Position numbers and translations under genes: made by a program. A stretch of 49,955 nucleotides of DNA, taken from the NCBI GenBank assembly GCA_937948815.1, contig CALFAM010000150.1, positions 1 to 49,955 on the forward strand. The letters run 5' to 3'. The stretch is from an uncultured bacterium (GTDB lineage: Bacteria; Acidobacteriota; Thermoanaerobaculia; Multivoradales; J023). Below the pieces are notes generated by a model that was not told the origin of the DNA, did not search any database, and worked only from the letters and a program-made list of their open reading frames with translations. Positions 1 to 9,174 of the stretch are shown piece after piece; the first letter of the stretch is position 1, and every line of letters starts with the position of its first letter.

Positions 1-153
1 GTCCCGCGACACCTCTTCACCCGGCGACGCCAGCAACAGAGCCAGCGCGCGGGCCGACTGCGGACGCAGCCGTATCCGGCGACCCGTCCGGCGCAGATCC
101 AGCGCCACCGGGTCGAATACGAAGGGCTCGAAATGAAGATACGTACGCGGCAT
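1..153 (-). CDS. Winged-helix (OmpR/CadC-type) transcriptional regulator, N-terminus only
   Basis: Leftward gene cut by the left end of the window; only the first 51 codons are present. The frame opens with MPRTYLHFEPFVFDP, followed by VALDLRRTG, an IRLRP stretch and ALLLASPGEEVSRD. This is the usual start of a Trans_reg_C winged-helix DNA-binding domain: two antiparallel strands, then a helix with LxxLLxxPGExVxR. With the domain at the extreme N-terminus and no receiver domain before it, the protein probably belongs to the CadC-like group, which often continues into TPR or WD40/TolB-like sensor parts. That continuation is outside the window. The ATG at 151-153 is the first Met of the recognisable domain; no clear ribosome binding site was seen. 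The gene is divergent from the DUF58 operon. Confidence 0.72.
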   Translation of the reverse strand, partial: MPRTYLHFEPFVFDPVALDLRRTGRRIRLRPQSARALALLLASPGEEVSRD

Positions 154-426
154 GCAGGCAATACTCGTTTCCGTTCCGCGTCGCAGGGCGGTCCCGTCTC
201 GGTGACTTTTTCCCGAAGCAGTGAACACCCGGGACGGGCCCAGAGCCTCTTTCCGGCATGGCCTCGTCCAACGCTGATTGACATCCCCATCAACATTCTA
301 TCGCGCCTGCTGGTGGACGTTCTGGGCCGAGATGCCAGGCGCGGGGGACGGGCGCGAGCAGTGCTTACAGTAGGATGACAATCGCCACGCAACCCGTAAC
401 GGAGCGTGGCGTAGGCTTCAGGAACG

Positions 427-1806
427 ATGGCAGCCGCCCCCACACGCAGACGCATTCCCAAGGCCATTTACAAGATGGGGAGATGGGCTCGCCGAGTTGT
501 CGGCTGGCTCCCCTTGACGGCCCGCGGTATCGCCGTGCTGGCGCTGTCTGCATTGGCACTCTGGCCGTTTGGCTTTGGCAGTCTCGATCTGGTGCTCTTC
601 GTCGTCGGATGGGTCGGTGTGCTGTTGGTGGGCCTGACCCTGACGCTGGTCGTGACATCCGGATTGTGGCTGCGGCGCCGGTTCCGTCACGTCCTGGCGG
701 CGACAGCCGATGCCACGCGCGCCGATGGGGCTGGAAGCAGCCACACTGGCGGTCTGCGCGCGGAAGCCGGCACGCGGGTACCGACCGCCCTCTTGGTCCC
801 ACGGCTGACGAAAGTTCCGCTGGTCGAGGTCGACTGGCAATGGCTGTCTCCGAAGCAGGTTCACGTGCTGCCGCGGGCACGGGGCAAGCATCTTCGCGAG
901 GAAGTCGTCGTCCATCGCCGTTGCGCGGTGGAGTCGGTGCTGCGGCGATTCGAGGTCGCGGATGTATTGGGCTTGGCCAGAATCCGCTGGCAGGCCGAGC
1001 AACGGATGCCGGCGGTCGTGCTGCCTGCTCTCGGGCGGTTGCGCGCCAACCCGGTGGTGCGCGCTTTGGCATCGGCCGACGGTATCGCCCACCCTTCCGG
1101 CATGCCCGAAGGCGATCGCATGGAGATCCGGCGCTACGTGCCGGGAGACTCGGTCCGTCACATTCTCTGGAAAACGTTCGCACGCACCCGCGAGCTGACC
1201 GTGCGCGTACCCGAGCGGAGCGTTGAGCGGGCGCGCAAGACCGTCGCCTACTTGGTGACCGCGCCGGGAGACGAGCCGGCCGCCGCGGCAGCGCGCCTGG
1301 CGCTCGAAGCGGGCGCGCTGGGTGACGATTGGTTGTTCGGGACCGATGGCATGACGCAACCCACGGCGGACCTCGCCACCGCACGCATGGCCATTGCGCG
1401 TTCGGGCGGGCAGCGCGGCGAAGGTGCGGGCCTGGCCGACTTCCTCGACCACGTCGCGCCACTTGGTGGTGATGTCCACTGTGTGGTGTTCGCGCCGGCG
1501 CGCGAGGGAACCTGGACCCAGAACGTGCTCACCGAAGCCGGCCGCCGGCGAGGTATGCTTTCGTTCGTGCTTGCAACCGACGGCGTCGCGCGCCCGGCAC
1601 AACGCGGCTGGTGGCAGCGCTTGCTGCTCCGTGTGGAGGTCGATCGCGGCACGCCGGCTGCAGCGCTCGGTAGCCTGGTGCGCGCGCTATCGGGTACGGG
1701 GGCGGCCGTGAAGGCGGTCGATCGCGACACCGGGAACGTCTTCGGAGACCGCCATCACGAGCGCTTGCCAGGCGGCGCGGCGGCGCCCACAGGGGTGGCA
1801 GCATGA
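427..1806 (+). CDS. DUF58 domain membrane protein
   Basis: 459 aa. A basic N-terminus is followed by two hydrophobic segments at about residues 33-75 that should anchor it in the inner membrane. The DUF58 signature lies at about residues 228-262: an EGDRMEIRRYVPGDSVRHI-type run followed by a WK-FARTRELTVRV-like stretch. DUF58 proteins carry a VWA-like fold and are nearly always encoded with a MoxR ATPase and a membrane transglutaminase, as here. The family role is not settled; it is linked to metal- or chaperone-assisted assembly of envelope complexes. The gene overlaps the next start by 4 bases (ATGA), so the two are translationally coupled. AGGA sits only 3 nt before the ATG, and TAGGCT sits 9 nt upstream. 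Confidence 0.9.
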   Translation: MAAAPTRRRIPKAIYKMGRWARRVVGWLPLTARGIAVLALSALALWPFGFGSLDLVLFVVGWVGVLLVGLTLTLVVTSGLWLRRRFRHVLAATADATRADGAGSSHTGGLRAEAGTRVPTALLVPRLTKVPLVEVDWQWLSPKQVHVLPRARGKHLREEVVVHRRCAVESVLRRFEVADVLGLARIRWQAEQRMPAVVLPALGRLRANPVVRALASADGIAHPSGMPEGDRMEIRRYVPGDSVRHILWKTFARTRELTVRVPERSVERARKTVAYLVTAPGDEPAAAAARLALEAGALGDDWLFGTDGMTQPTADLATARMAIARSGGQRGEGAGLADFLDHVAPLGGDVHCVVFAPAREGTWTQNVLTEAGRRRGMLSFVLATDGVARPAQRGWWQRLLLRVEVDRGTPAAALGSLVRALSGTGAAVKAVDRDTGNVFGDRHHERLPGGAAAPTGVAA

Positions 1807-4121
1807 ACGCGGCGCGGCGACACGGCAGCCCGCTGGCCCGGATTCGCGTGCTTCTCGGTGGCGACCCGCACGAGGCGCGTCCTGCCAAGCGGGCGACGGT
1901 TCTTCGCGCGACCGTGATGGCGGTGGCATTCCTGCTCCTCGCCTGGCCATACACCGTGATTTCGGGACTGCTGGCCGCCATGGCCGGCGCGGTGCTCGGT
2001 GTCGTGCTCGGTGAAGCAGCGGCCCGGAGCGCTTTGCGCACGGGCAGTGGTTTGCTCCTGGCCGCCATCGTCGGCACGGTGGGGCTGACGTTGGCACGCA
2101 GCCTGCTCATTGCATCGTCCCCGTCCAGGTGGCTGGGGCCAGTCAGCACGTTGTGGGTCGCCGAAGCCGTCGGCTGGGCGACCGCCGTGCTCGCAGTCGT
2201 CTTCGGCTTGCGCCTGGTCGGTCGCAGGTCTGCCTTCATGGCCGTGCTCGAGGTCGCCACGGTTGCCCTGGCGGTCACCGCGAGCGTGGCTGCCCATCGC
2301 GACGGCATGGTGCACCGGCCCTACGCCATCGGCGATTGGGCCTGGTCGCGGGGCATCGATCCCGGCGTCGTGCTCTTGGTCCTCGGCGGCATCGCTGCCT
2401 TTGGCCTCGCCCTGCTGCTATTCGATCGACGCGTGGTGACCCCCGCTGCCGGCCGTGGCGAAAGCAGAAGCGGCAGAGTGCCCGGCATGCGCGCGGGCTC
2501 TCAGGACCGGGTAGCCGGTCGCGGTCGCTGGCGGCACGTGCTGGTGCTGGCGCTGCTGGCGCTCTTTCTCGTCTTCCTGGTCCGCACGACCGGGGGACCA
2601 TCCCCCAAGGTGGCGGGCGATCTCGGCCTGACCGGCGATCCTGCGGACGGTGAGGAGCAGCCCGGAGGCGGTGGCCAGGGCGACGGGGAGACGCGCCCCA
2701 AGGAGCAAGACGGCGATAGCGATCAGCTCGGCGATTTACAGTTCAAGAACGAGTACGCGTCCGGGGGCAACGAGGCGCCGGTCGCGGTCGTGGTGTTGCA
2801 CGACGACTATGCGCCACCTTCGGGGGTCTACTACTTCCGCCAGTCCGCCTTCTCGCAATACAACGGTCGGCGGCTCGTTCAGGCGGCGCGTGACGATGTC
2901 GACCAGGACCTCGTCGACCGTTTCCCAGACCGGCCGCTGCAGATTCCCGAGGCGCCCGAGGTCGGCCCCGAGCGCAAGTCGCTGGCGACCAGCATCGGTT
3001 TGTTGGCGGACCATGTACGGCCGTTTGCCCTCGACTCGCCTGCCGAGCTGCGGCCGATCCAGAATCCCAATCCAGCGCGCTTCCGGCGTGCCTTCGCGGT
3101 CGAGTCGCGGGTGCAAACCGTTCCCTACGACATGATGATCGGCGCCGAACCTGGCCACATCGACTGGGACGAGGAGCAGTGGCGCTACTACACCGAAGCA
3201 CCCTCCGACCCGCGCTATCGCGAGCTGGCGGAGGAGCTGCTTGCCGGCCTCAAGCCTGACTACCGAGGCGATCCGTTGGCCGAAGCCCTGATCATCAAGG
3301 ACTACCTCGATACCAGCGGCATCTACAGCCGCAAGAGCACCCACGCCGACTCGGACGATCCCACCGCATCGTTCCTCTTCGGTGACAAGACGGGCTATTG
3401 CGTGCACTTTGCCCACGCCGCGACCTACCTCTTCCGCAGCCTGGGTCTTCCAGCGCGGGTGGCGGCGGGCTACGCGGTGCCAGAGGCCAGTCGCGGCAGC
3501 GGCTCGTCGCTGATGATCCGCGGCATGAACGCGCATGCGTGGCCCGAGGTCTACCTCGACGACATCGGCTGGGTGGTGGTCGATCCCGCGCCGCAGCAGT
3601 CCCTGGACGAGGCGTTCACGCCACCAGACCAGGCGCTCCAGCGCATGCTGGGCGAAATGATGCGGGAGTCCGACCAGGACGAGCTGTTCGAAGAGACCCT
3701 CGCCGACCGTTTCGATGTGGCGACCATCGCGCGTTACTTGCTACTCCTGGCCATGGCTGCTGTGCTCGCGGCCTATGGGGTGAAGGTGTATCGCCAGCTG
3801 GTGCCGCACCTGATCCGGGGGGCGGCCATCCATCGGGTGGGCTACCGCGCGGCGCTCGATCAGCGGGTCGAGGTCGGCCTGCGCCGCGAGCATGGCGAAA
3901 CGCGCGAAGCTTTTGCGCGCCGGGTCGCCGGCCAGGCACCGGCCTTTCGCGCGCTCTCCGACCGGCACATTGCCTGGGCCTTCGGGTCGCGGCGGCGGGC
4001 CGAGCCGGGTGAGCTCCGCCACCTCGCGAACCGTGTTCGATCCGAGCTGGGCACGGCCGTGCCGATCTGGCGGCGGCTGCTCGGTATCCTTGATCCCTTT
4101 TCTTGGCTTCGTGCCCGCTGA
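1803..4121 (+). CDS. TgpA-like membrane transglutaminase/cysteine protease
   Basis: 772 aa. The N-terminal third is several membrane helices, then a Gly/Glu/Asp-rich acidic linker at about residues 275-320, then a periplasmic transglutaminase-core domain. The catalytic triad is visible: Cys533 in GYCVHFAHA, His578 in AHAWPEVY and Asp594 in VVDPAP. A further membrane segment at about 640-665 precedes a cytoplasmic tail of the DUF4129 type. The architecture matches TgpA (DUF3488-transglut_core-DUF4129) and the length is normal. Start ATG overlaps the DUF58 stop (ATGA). Substrate unknown; the conserved triad suggests an active peptidase or transglutaminase acting in the periplasm. Confidence 0.93.
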   Translation: MNAARRHGSPLARIRVLLGGDPHEARPAKRATVLRATVMAVAFLLLAWPYTVISGLLAAMAGAVLGVVLGEAAARSALRTGSGLLLAAIVGTVGLTLARSLLIASSPSRWLGPVSTLWVAEAVGWATAVLAVVFGLRLVGRRSAFMAVLEVATVALAVTASVAAHRDGMVHRPYAIGDWAWSRGIDPGVVLLVLGGIAAFGLALLLFDRRVVTPAAGRGESRSGRVPGMRAGSQDRVAGRGRWRHVLVLALLALFLVFLVRTTGGPSPKVAGDLGLTGDPADGEEQPGGGGQGDGETRPKEQDGDSDQLGDLQFKNEYASGGNEAPVAVVVLHDDYAPPSGVYYFRQSAFSQYNGRRLVQAARDDVDQDLVDRFPDRPLQIPEAPEVGPERKSLATSIGLLADHVRPFALDSPAELRPIQNPNPARFRRAFAVESRVQTVPYDMMIGAEPGHIDWDEEQWRYYTEAPSDPRYRELAEELLAGLKPDYRGDPLAEALIIKDYLDTSGIYSRKSTHADSDDPTASFLFGDKTGYCVHFAHAATYLFRSLGLPARVAAGYAVPEASRGSGSSLMIRGMNAHAWPEVYLDDIGWVVVDPAPQQSLDEAFTPPDQALQRMLGEMMRESDQDELFEETLADRFDVATIARYLLLLAMAAVLAAYGVKVYRQLVPHLIRGAAIHRVGYRAALDQRVEVGLRREHGETREAFARRVAGQAPAFRALSDRHIAWAFGSRRRAEPGELRHLANRVRSELGTAVPIWRRLLGILDPFSWLRAR

Positions 4122-4133
4122 TTGGAGAACGTG

Positions 4134-5573
4134 ATGGCTGTGACAACCCCGGATGCGCGTCCCGAGACCGGATCGGAGACCCAGCGTGAGCCCGCAGAGG
4201 GCACGAACCAGCATCCCGCCGTGGTCGAAGGCGGCGGCATCGAGCATCCTGCCCAACAGCCTGTCGAACCATCCGTACCGACGGCTCCGGAGGCCGAGGC
4301 CTTCGCGGTGACGGCGGATACGGTGGACCCGGAGCCGCCGAACCCCGACTGTGAGGCCGAGACGCTGGATGCGCTGACCCCGGTTTCGTCTCCCTCGGTC
4401 GTGACCCCGGTCATCGAGCGGCCGGCAGCGGCACCGGCCGAAGTGCCGTCAGCCCATCCGCCGGTACGCGAGGTGGCAGGTGTGGCGCCGCCCGTGCTCG
4501 CCACAGGTTCTGCCGCGCCGAACGATGCGACCGCGGCCGATCTCGATGCCGCGCTGGGCGAAGCCCTCGACGTCATCCGGCGGCTCCAGGCGCGGCTTCG
4601 CGCCCAGGTTCTCGGTCGTGACGAGGTGATCGACCTCGTGCTAGTCGCCCTGCTGTCCGACGGGCACGTCTTGCTCGAGGATTATCCCGGGTCGGGCAAG
4701 ACGACCTTGGCCAAGACCCTCGGACTGTCGATCGTCGATGACCGGGAAGACCGAGCCAACGCGGCCGAAACCGAGATCGTGCCGTTTCGCCGCATTCAGT
4801 TCACCCCGGATCTCCTGCCGTCAGACGTCACCGGTGTATCCGTATTCGACGCCAACACCAGCCTTTTCCATTTCCGGCACGGACCACTCTTTGCCCACGT
4901 CGTGCTGGCAGACGAGATCAATCGCACGTCGCCCAAGGTCCAAGCCGCCATGCTGGAGGCGATGGCCGAGAAGCAGGTGACCGTCGACAACGTGACCCAC
5001 GAGCTCGACCATCTCTTCTTTGTGATCGCGACCCAGAATCCGCTCGATCTCGCGGGTACCTATCCGCTACCGGCGCCCCAGCTCGATCGCTTCTTGTTCA
5101 AGCTTCGCATGGACCACATCGATCGGGACGCCGAGCTTCGCGTGCTCGACACCTATCGCGAGCGCCGCGACGTGGTGCGGGCGGACCTGCCGCGTGTCGG
5201 CCGTGGGGAGGTGCTCGCGGCTCGGCGGGCGGTGGAAGACGGTGTGGCGATCGATCCGAGCATCAAGTCGTGTTTGGTCGACCTGTCGCGCAACCTGCGC
5301 GAAGACGATCGGGTGCTGCAGGGAAACTCGACCCGCAGTCTGGTGCTCATTCTGCCGGCGCTGCAGGCGATGGCCGCGGTGCGCGGCCGCGACTATGTGT
5401 CCGCGGACGATGTGCGTGTGCTCGCACCGCGCGTGCTCGGCCACCGCGTCGAGTTGGCGCCGGGCGTTTCCGATTTCGAGGAGGTTCTGCGCGATGCCAT
5501 GGCCGAGCCGCTCGAGAGTCTGGCTCGTCGAACCTTGTCTCGTCGGACCTCGGAGCGGCGCTCCAGGAGTTGA
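4134..5573 (+). CDS. MoxR-family AAA+ ATPase with long disordered N-terminal extension
   Basis: 479 aa from the ATG at 4134, chosen because GGAG at 4124-4127 lies 6 nt upstream; an in-frame TTG at 4122 directly after the previous stop is less likely. Residues 1 to about 135 are Pro/Ala/Glu/Thr-rich and look disordered. The AAA core starts near residue 145: Walker A GSGKTT (186-191), Walker B VVLADEINR (256-264), sensor-1 ATQNP (299-303), then the APQLDRF segment typical of MoxR. Typical MoxR proteins are around 320-340 aa, so the extension is the odd feature. MoxR ATPases act as chaperones for neighbouring VWA/DUF58 partners. It lies in one operon with the DUF58 and transglutaminase genes. 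Confidence 0.93.
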   Translation: MAVTTPDARPETGSETQREPAEGTNQHPAVVEGGGIEHPAQQPVEPSVPTAPEAEAFAVTADTVDPEPPNPDCEAETLDALTPVSSPSVVTPVIERPAAAPAEVPSAHPPVREVAGVAPPVLATGSAAPNDATAADLDAALGEALDVIRRLQARLRAQVLGRDEVIDLVLVALLSDGHVLLEDYPGSGKTTLAKTLGLSIVDDREDRANAAETEIVPFRRIQFTPDLLPSDVTGVSVFDANTSLFHFRHGPLFAHVVLADEINRTSPKVQAAMLEAMAEKQVTVDNVTHELDHLFFVIATQNPLDLAGTYPLPAPQLDRFLFKLRMDHIDRDAELRVLDTYRERRDVVRADLPRVGRGEVLAARRAVEDGVAIDPSIKSCLVDLSRNLREDDRVLQGNSTRSLVLILPALQAMAAVRGRDYVSADDVRVLAPRVLGHRVELAPGVSDFEEVLRDAMAEPLESLARRTLSRRTSERRSRS

Positions 5574-5580
5574 AGAGGCG

Positions 5581-7602
5581 ATGTTGAGCATTCGCCGCGC
5601 GGCGATCGTCCTGGCCCTCTCGAGCTGTTGGCTGCCCCTGGCGGGCGGCTCACCGGTCGCTGCGCAAACCGGATTCGAAGGCCTGGAGGCCGTCGCAATT
5701 CCCGATGGATTCGGCTTCGACGCCCGGGCCTACGAAGGCTACGAGGCGCTTCGTCGTGGGCGCCTGGTCAAGCTACGGGAGATCGCCGAGGCGATCTTGC
5801 AAGACAATCCGAACAGCTTCGAGGGCCAGTTCCTGCTCGGAACCGTGCTGCATCGCGCAGAGGGAAATCTGCCGCGGGCGCTCTTCCATCTCAAGCTCTG
5901 CCGTGAACGATTCGAGGCGCTCTACGGTGAAGCGCCGTCGCCGAGCGCGCCATGGCGTTGGCATGCGCTGGCGATCGAAGAGCTCTCGTTCGTCGCCGGC
6001 AGCCTCGGTCAGCACGAGGAGAAGATCCGCTATCTGCTGGATCGCGACGCGCTCTACGATCCACCGCTTCCCGCCGAGCGTGGCTGGCCGCTGATGCGCT
6101 TGCGCCGCTACGACGAGGCGCGGCGGGCGGTGGCCGAAGGGTTGGCGACCGGCGATCCGCGTCAGGCCTCGGTGGCGTATACCGCGCTTTGCGCGATCGA
6201 GGCCGAGGAACACCTGCGCGAGGCGGCCCACAAGGCGTGCCTCAAGGCGGCTTCCCATGCGCGCGAGATCGGAGCGGGCGGCCCCACGGTGTTCACCAAC
6301 GCGTCCGAAGCAGCCCTCGGCATGTTGCGACTGGACGAAGCCGAGAGGCTGATTCTCGAAGCCAGTGAATACGAGGTTCCCGGCACGGTTTCGAACCCCT
6401 GGATGGACCTCACCCTGCTCTACCTCGGCCAGGGCCGGGTGGCCCCCGGGCTCGATGCCCTACGCCGGATGTTCGGGTGGCGCAACCGCCAGCCAGCGTT
6501 CGTCGACGTCCAAAACCGCAGCGAGCTCGACATGACGGCCGCGGCCTTCCTGCTCGTCGCGGGCGAGGCCGAACGGGCGACGGAGATCACTGCCCGGGTG
6601 CTCGATCGGCCCGATCGCACCGGCTTTACCTCGTCGGAGGAGGAGCAGCTGGAAGCCGCCGCGGCCATTCTCGACGCAGCGGCGAACCGGATGCGTGCGG
6701 CGCAGCTCGACGAAAAGGCCTCCTGGCAGCCATTCTGGCGTGGTCTGGGTACGCGCTTCGAAGCCTCTCGGCATCGCTGGCGTGCGTCCCTCTCGAACCG
6801 TCGGGCAGCGTCTGCGATGGCCCAGGAACGGATGCTCGAAGCGACGATTCGTCCCTATCTGGCCGGCTCGGTGGAGATGCCGGAGTGGCTGGAGCCCGAG
6901 CTGATCGACGCGCTGGGGGCGGGCTTGGTCGGCTCGGTCGTCGACCGCAGCCGCGAGCGCGAGACGTTGGCCGACGCTGCCGGCTACTTCGATGTCTTCG
7001 CTGCCGAAATTGCCCTGGCGCAGGGTCGCGACCGCGCGGCCATGGACTTGGCTGCATTGGCCGGGCAGGGCTTGCCCCAGGCCGAGATTCTGCTGCGTGC
7101 ACGGGTTGCGGCGGTAGGCGCGCGCGCCGCGTTCGAAGCTGGCGACGGCCAGCGTGCCCTGACCTTTCTCGATCGGGCATTGCAGCTCGACCCAGGGATC
7201 CTTCGCCGCTTCGACCTCGCCTTGCCGGCAACGGTAGCTGCCAGTGGCGGTGCCATGGCGGAGCGGGCCGCATCGCTCTTGCGCCGTTCGCCGCGGCTCA
7301 CCGACCGTCGCGGGCCGGGCTTTCGGGTGGAAGTCGCGACCACCGACGGTGGCGGTCGGGTCGCCTTGCTCGATCGCAATGGCTCGGTGCTGGCGCGTGG
7401 CGACGTGCGTCGGCATGCGGGCGAAGACGACGACGACCTGGCGCGGCGCCTCGCCGCCACGTTCCACGAGCAGGCTTTCGCGCCACGTGTCGACCTCACC
7501 GAAGCCGATCTCCGCACCCTCGACGGCGCACCGACCGCTGCGGGGGGACGCAGCGCCGAACGGATTCGAACCGTTCTGCAGGATCTGACGAACGACAACT
7601 GA
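5581..7602 (+). CDS. Secreted helical-repeat (TPR-like) protein
   Basis: 673 aa. The ATG at 5581 is preferred: AGAGG is close upstream, the MoxR stop is 7 nt before, and the protein opens with a signal peptide (basic start, AIVLALSSCWLPLAGG core, cleavage near VAAQ). The mature part is rich in paired amphipathic helices with TPR-like features, such as NPNSFEGQFLLGTVLHRAEGN and ALTFLDRALQLDPGIL, so it is likely an all-helical scaffold. The C-terminal approximately 100 residues (VATTDGGGRVALLDRNGSVLARGDV) look like a separate beta-containing module. It follows the MoxR operon without a terminator and is probably its fourth member, on the periplasmic side. No enzyme motif seen. Confidence 0.8.
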   Translation: MLSIRRAAIVLALSSCWLPLAGGSPVAAQTGFEGLEAVAIPDGFGFDARAYEGYEALRRGRLVKLREIAEAILQDNPNSFEGQFLLGTVLHRAEGNLPRALFHLKLCRERFEALYGEAPSPSAPWRWHALAIEELSFVAGSLGQHEEKIRYLLDRDALYDPPLPAERGWPLMRLRRYDEARRAVAEGLATGDPRQASVAYTALCAIEAEEHLREAAHKACLKAASHAREIGAGGPTVFTNASEAALGMLRLDEAERLILEASEYEVPGTVSNPWMDLTLLYLGQGRVAPGLDALRRMFGWRNRQPAFVDVQNRSELDMTAAAFLLVAGEAERATEITARVLDRPDRTGFTSSEEEQLEAAAAILDAAANRMRAAQLDEKASWQPFWRGLGTRFEASRHRWRASLSNRRAASAMAQERMLEATIRPYLAGSVEMPEWLEPELIDALGAGLVGSVVDRSRERETLADAAGYFDVFAAEIALAQGRDRAAMDLAALAGQGLPQAEILLRARVAAVGARAAFEAGDGQRALTFLDRALQLDPGILRRFDLALPATVAASGGAMAERAASLLRRSPRLTDRRGPGFRVEVATTDGGGRVALLDRNGSVLARGDVRRHAGEDDDDLARRLAATFHEQAFAPRVDLTEADLRTLDGAPTAAGGRSAERIRTVLQDLTNDN

Positions 7603-7614
7603 GCCGATGTCGTG

Positions 7615-7620
7615 TAGGTT
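7615..7620 (+). promoter_or_regulatory. TAGGTT -10-like hexamer, candidate leaderless start for photolyase
   Basis: TAGGTT ends 6 nt before the photolyase ATG, and no Shine-Dalgarno sequence is present. Spacing matches the TANNNT element of leaderless promoters known in Actinobacteria and Deinococcus. No good -35 was seen. Inference only. Confidence 0.4.
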
Positions 7621-7626
7621 CACGGC

Positions 7627-9135
7627 ATGAAAGCAGTGGGCCCCGCCCTGAAGACAGTCGTTCCTGCCCTGCGCATTCGCGCGGTCAACGAGGCGCCCGT
7701 TCGCGAGACGGGAACGTACGTTCTCTACTGGATGATCGCCGCGCGCCGGACGCGCTGGAATTTTGCACTCGATCAGGCGATCGCGTGGTCGCGTTCGCTC
7801 GGTAAGCCGCTGGTGATTTTCGAGCCGCTGCGCTGCGGCTACCGCTGGGCGAGCGATCGCCTGCACCGCTTCGTGATCGAAGGCATGGCGGCCAACGCTG
7901 CCGACCTCGCCGACGTGTCGGTCACCTACTACCCCTACGTCGAGCCGGCAGCTGGCGTGGGTTCGGGCTTGCTGGAGGCGCTCGCGAAGAAGGCGAGCGT
8001 GGTGGTGACGGACGAGTTTCCGAGCTTCTTTTTGCCCCGCATGGTGTCGGCGGCTGGCGAACGCCTCGGCGTACGCCTGGAAGCGGTCGACGGCAATGGT
8101 CTCTTGCCGCTGCGTGCGGCAGACCGGGTGTTCAAGCGTGCCGTGGATTTTCGCCGGTTCCTGCAGCGGACGCTGGCACCCCACCTCCTGGAGCGGCCCG
8201 AGGCGAATCCGCTCCGCGGTGCCACCTTGCCCGCGCCATCGACGCTTCCGGCGACCGTTCGCCGGCGCTGGCCGGCAGCCGATCTCGAAGCGTTGTTGGC
8301 CGCGGGCGGTCTCGCCGAGCTTCCGATTGACCACGCTGTTGCGCCGGTCACCGAAGCCGGGGGACGCCCCGCTGCAGAAGGGCGCCTCGATCGCTGGGTG
8401 GCCGAGCGTCGGCAGCGCTACGCCGAAGGGCGCAACGACGTCCGCCGGCGGGTGACCAGCGAGCTATCGCCCTACTTGCACTTCGGCCACGTGTCGGCGC
8501 ACCAGATTTTCGCCCACGTGGTCGACGAAGAGGGGTGGAACCCCGGCCAGTTGGGCGACGAGATGCGCGGTGCGCGCAGCGGTTGGTGGGGGCTGTCCGC
8601 GCCCGCGGAGCAATTTCTCGATCAGCTCGTCACCTGGCGCGAGCTCGGCTACAACATGAGCGCCCAGGTTCCGGATTACGATCGCTACGAGTCGTTGCCT
8701 CCATGGGCGCGCGCAACCCTCGCCGAGCACCAGCGCGACCCGCGATCCCATGTCTATTCGCTGGAACAGTTTGCCCGCGGCGAGACCCACGACGAGCTGT
8801 GGAACGCGGCCCAGAACGAGCTGCGCCGCGACGGGATCATGCACAACTACCTGCGCATGCTCTGGGGCAAGAAGATTCTCGAATGGACGGCCCGGCCGGA
8901 GGATGCGCTCGATGTGATGATCGAGCTCAACAACCGCTTCGCCCTCGACGGCCGCAACCCGAACTCTTACAGCGGGATCTTCTGGTGCCTCGGACGATAC
9001 GACCGGGCCTGGGGGCCGGAAAGGCCGATCTTTGGCAAGATCCGCTACATGAGCTCAGACAGCACCCGCCGCAAGCTCGACGCCAAGGCCTACATCGCCG
9101 AATTCGGCACCGCCCAATCAACCCTCCGTTTCTGA
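7627..9135 (+). CDS. phr: Class II CPD photolyase
   Basis: 502 aa. Deoxyribodipyrimidine photolyase, which splits UV-induced cyclobutane pyrimidine dimers using FADH- and blue light in the cytoplasm. Class II hallmarks are visible: an N-terminal YVLYWMIAARRTRWNFAL alpha/beta antenna domain, the TSELSPYLHFGHVSAHQIF FAD-domain entry, and the C-terminal MHNYLRMLWGKKILEW and NNRFALDGRNPNSYSG motifs. Length is at the upper end of the class. It starts 24 nt after the helical-repeat gene but with its own candidate promoter, so it is probably a separate unit. It ends convergently, 39 nt from the SLC13 gene. Confidence 0.96.
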   Translation: MKAVGPALKTVVPALRIRAVNEAPVRETGTYVLYWMIAARRTRWNFALDQAIAWSRSLGKPLVIFEPLRCGYRWASDRLHRFVIEGMAANAADLADVSVTYYPYVEPAAGVGSGLLEALAKKASVVVTDEFPSFFLPRMVSAAGERLGVRLEAVDGNGLLPLRAADRVFKRAVDFRRFLQRTLAPHLLERPEANPLRGATLPAPSTLPATVRRRWPAADLEALLAAGGLAELPIDHAVAPVTEAGGRPAAEGRLDRWVAERRQRYAEGRNDVRRRVTSELSPYLHFGHVSAHQIFAHVVDEEGWNPGQLGDEMRGARSGWWGLSAPAEQFLDQLVTWRELGYNMSAQVPDYDRYESLPPWARATLAEHQRDPRSHVYSLEQFARGETHDELWNAAQNELRRDGIMHNYLRMLWGKKILEWTARPEDALDVMIELNNRFALDGRNPNSYSGIFWCLGRYDRAWGPERPIFGKIRYMSSDSTRRKLDAKAYIAEFGTAQSTLRF

Positions 9136-9174
9136 TTCGCGCTGCGGCCGGAAGAGCGGCCTGCGAAGGCAGGA

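Noticed and set aside
278-304. TTGACA followed by TATCGC upstream of the DUF58 operon
   Set aside because: Spacing is only 15 nt and the -10 is poor; not strong enough to list as a promoter.
133-378. Plus-strand 81-codon frame at the left edge
   Set aside because: Overlaps the winged-helix gene antisense and has no recognisable segment.
7561-7580. GGATTCGAACC, resembling a tRNA T-loop
   Set aside because: Lies inside the helical-repeat coding region and no cloverleaf can be built around it.
6460-8334. Very long open frame on the minus strand (over 600 codons)
   Set aside because: Opposite strand of the helical-repeat and photolyase genes. Arg/His/Gln-rich without domains; typical shadow in G+C-rich coding DNA.
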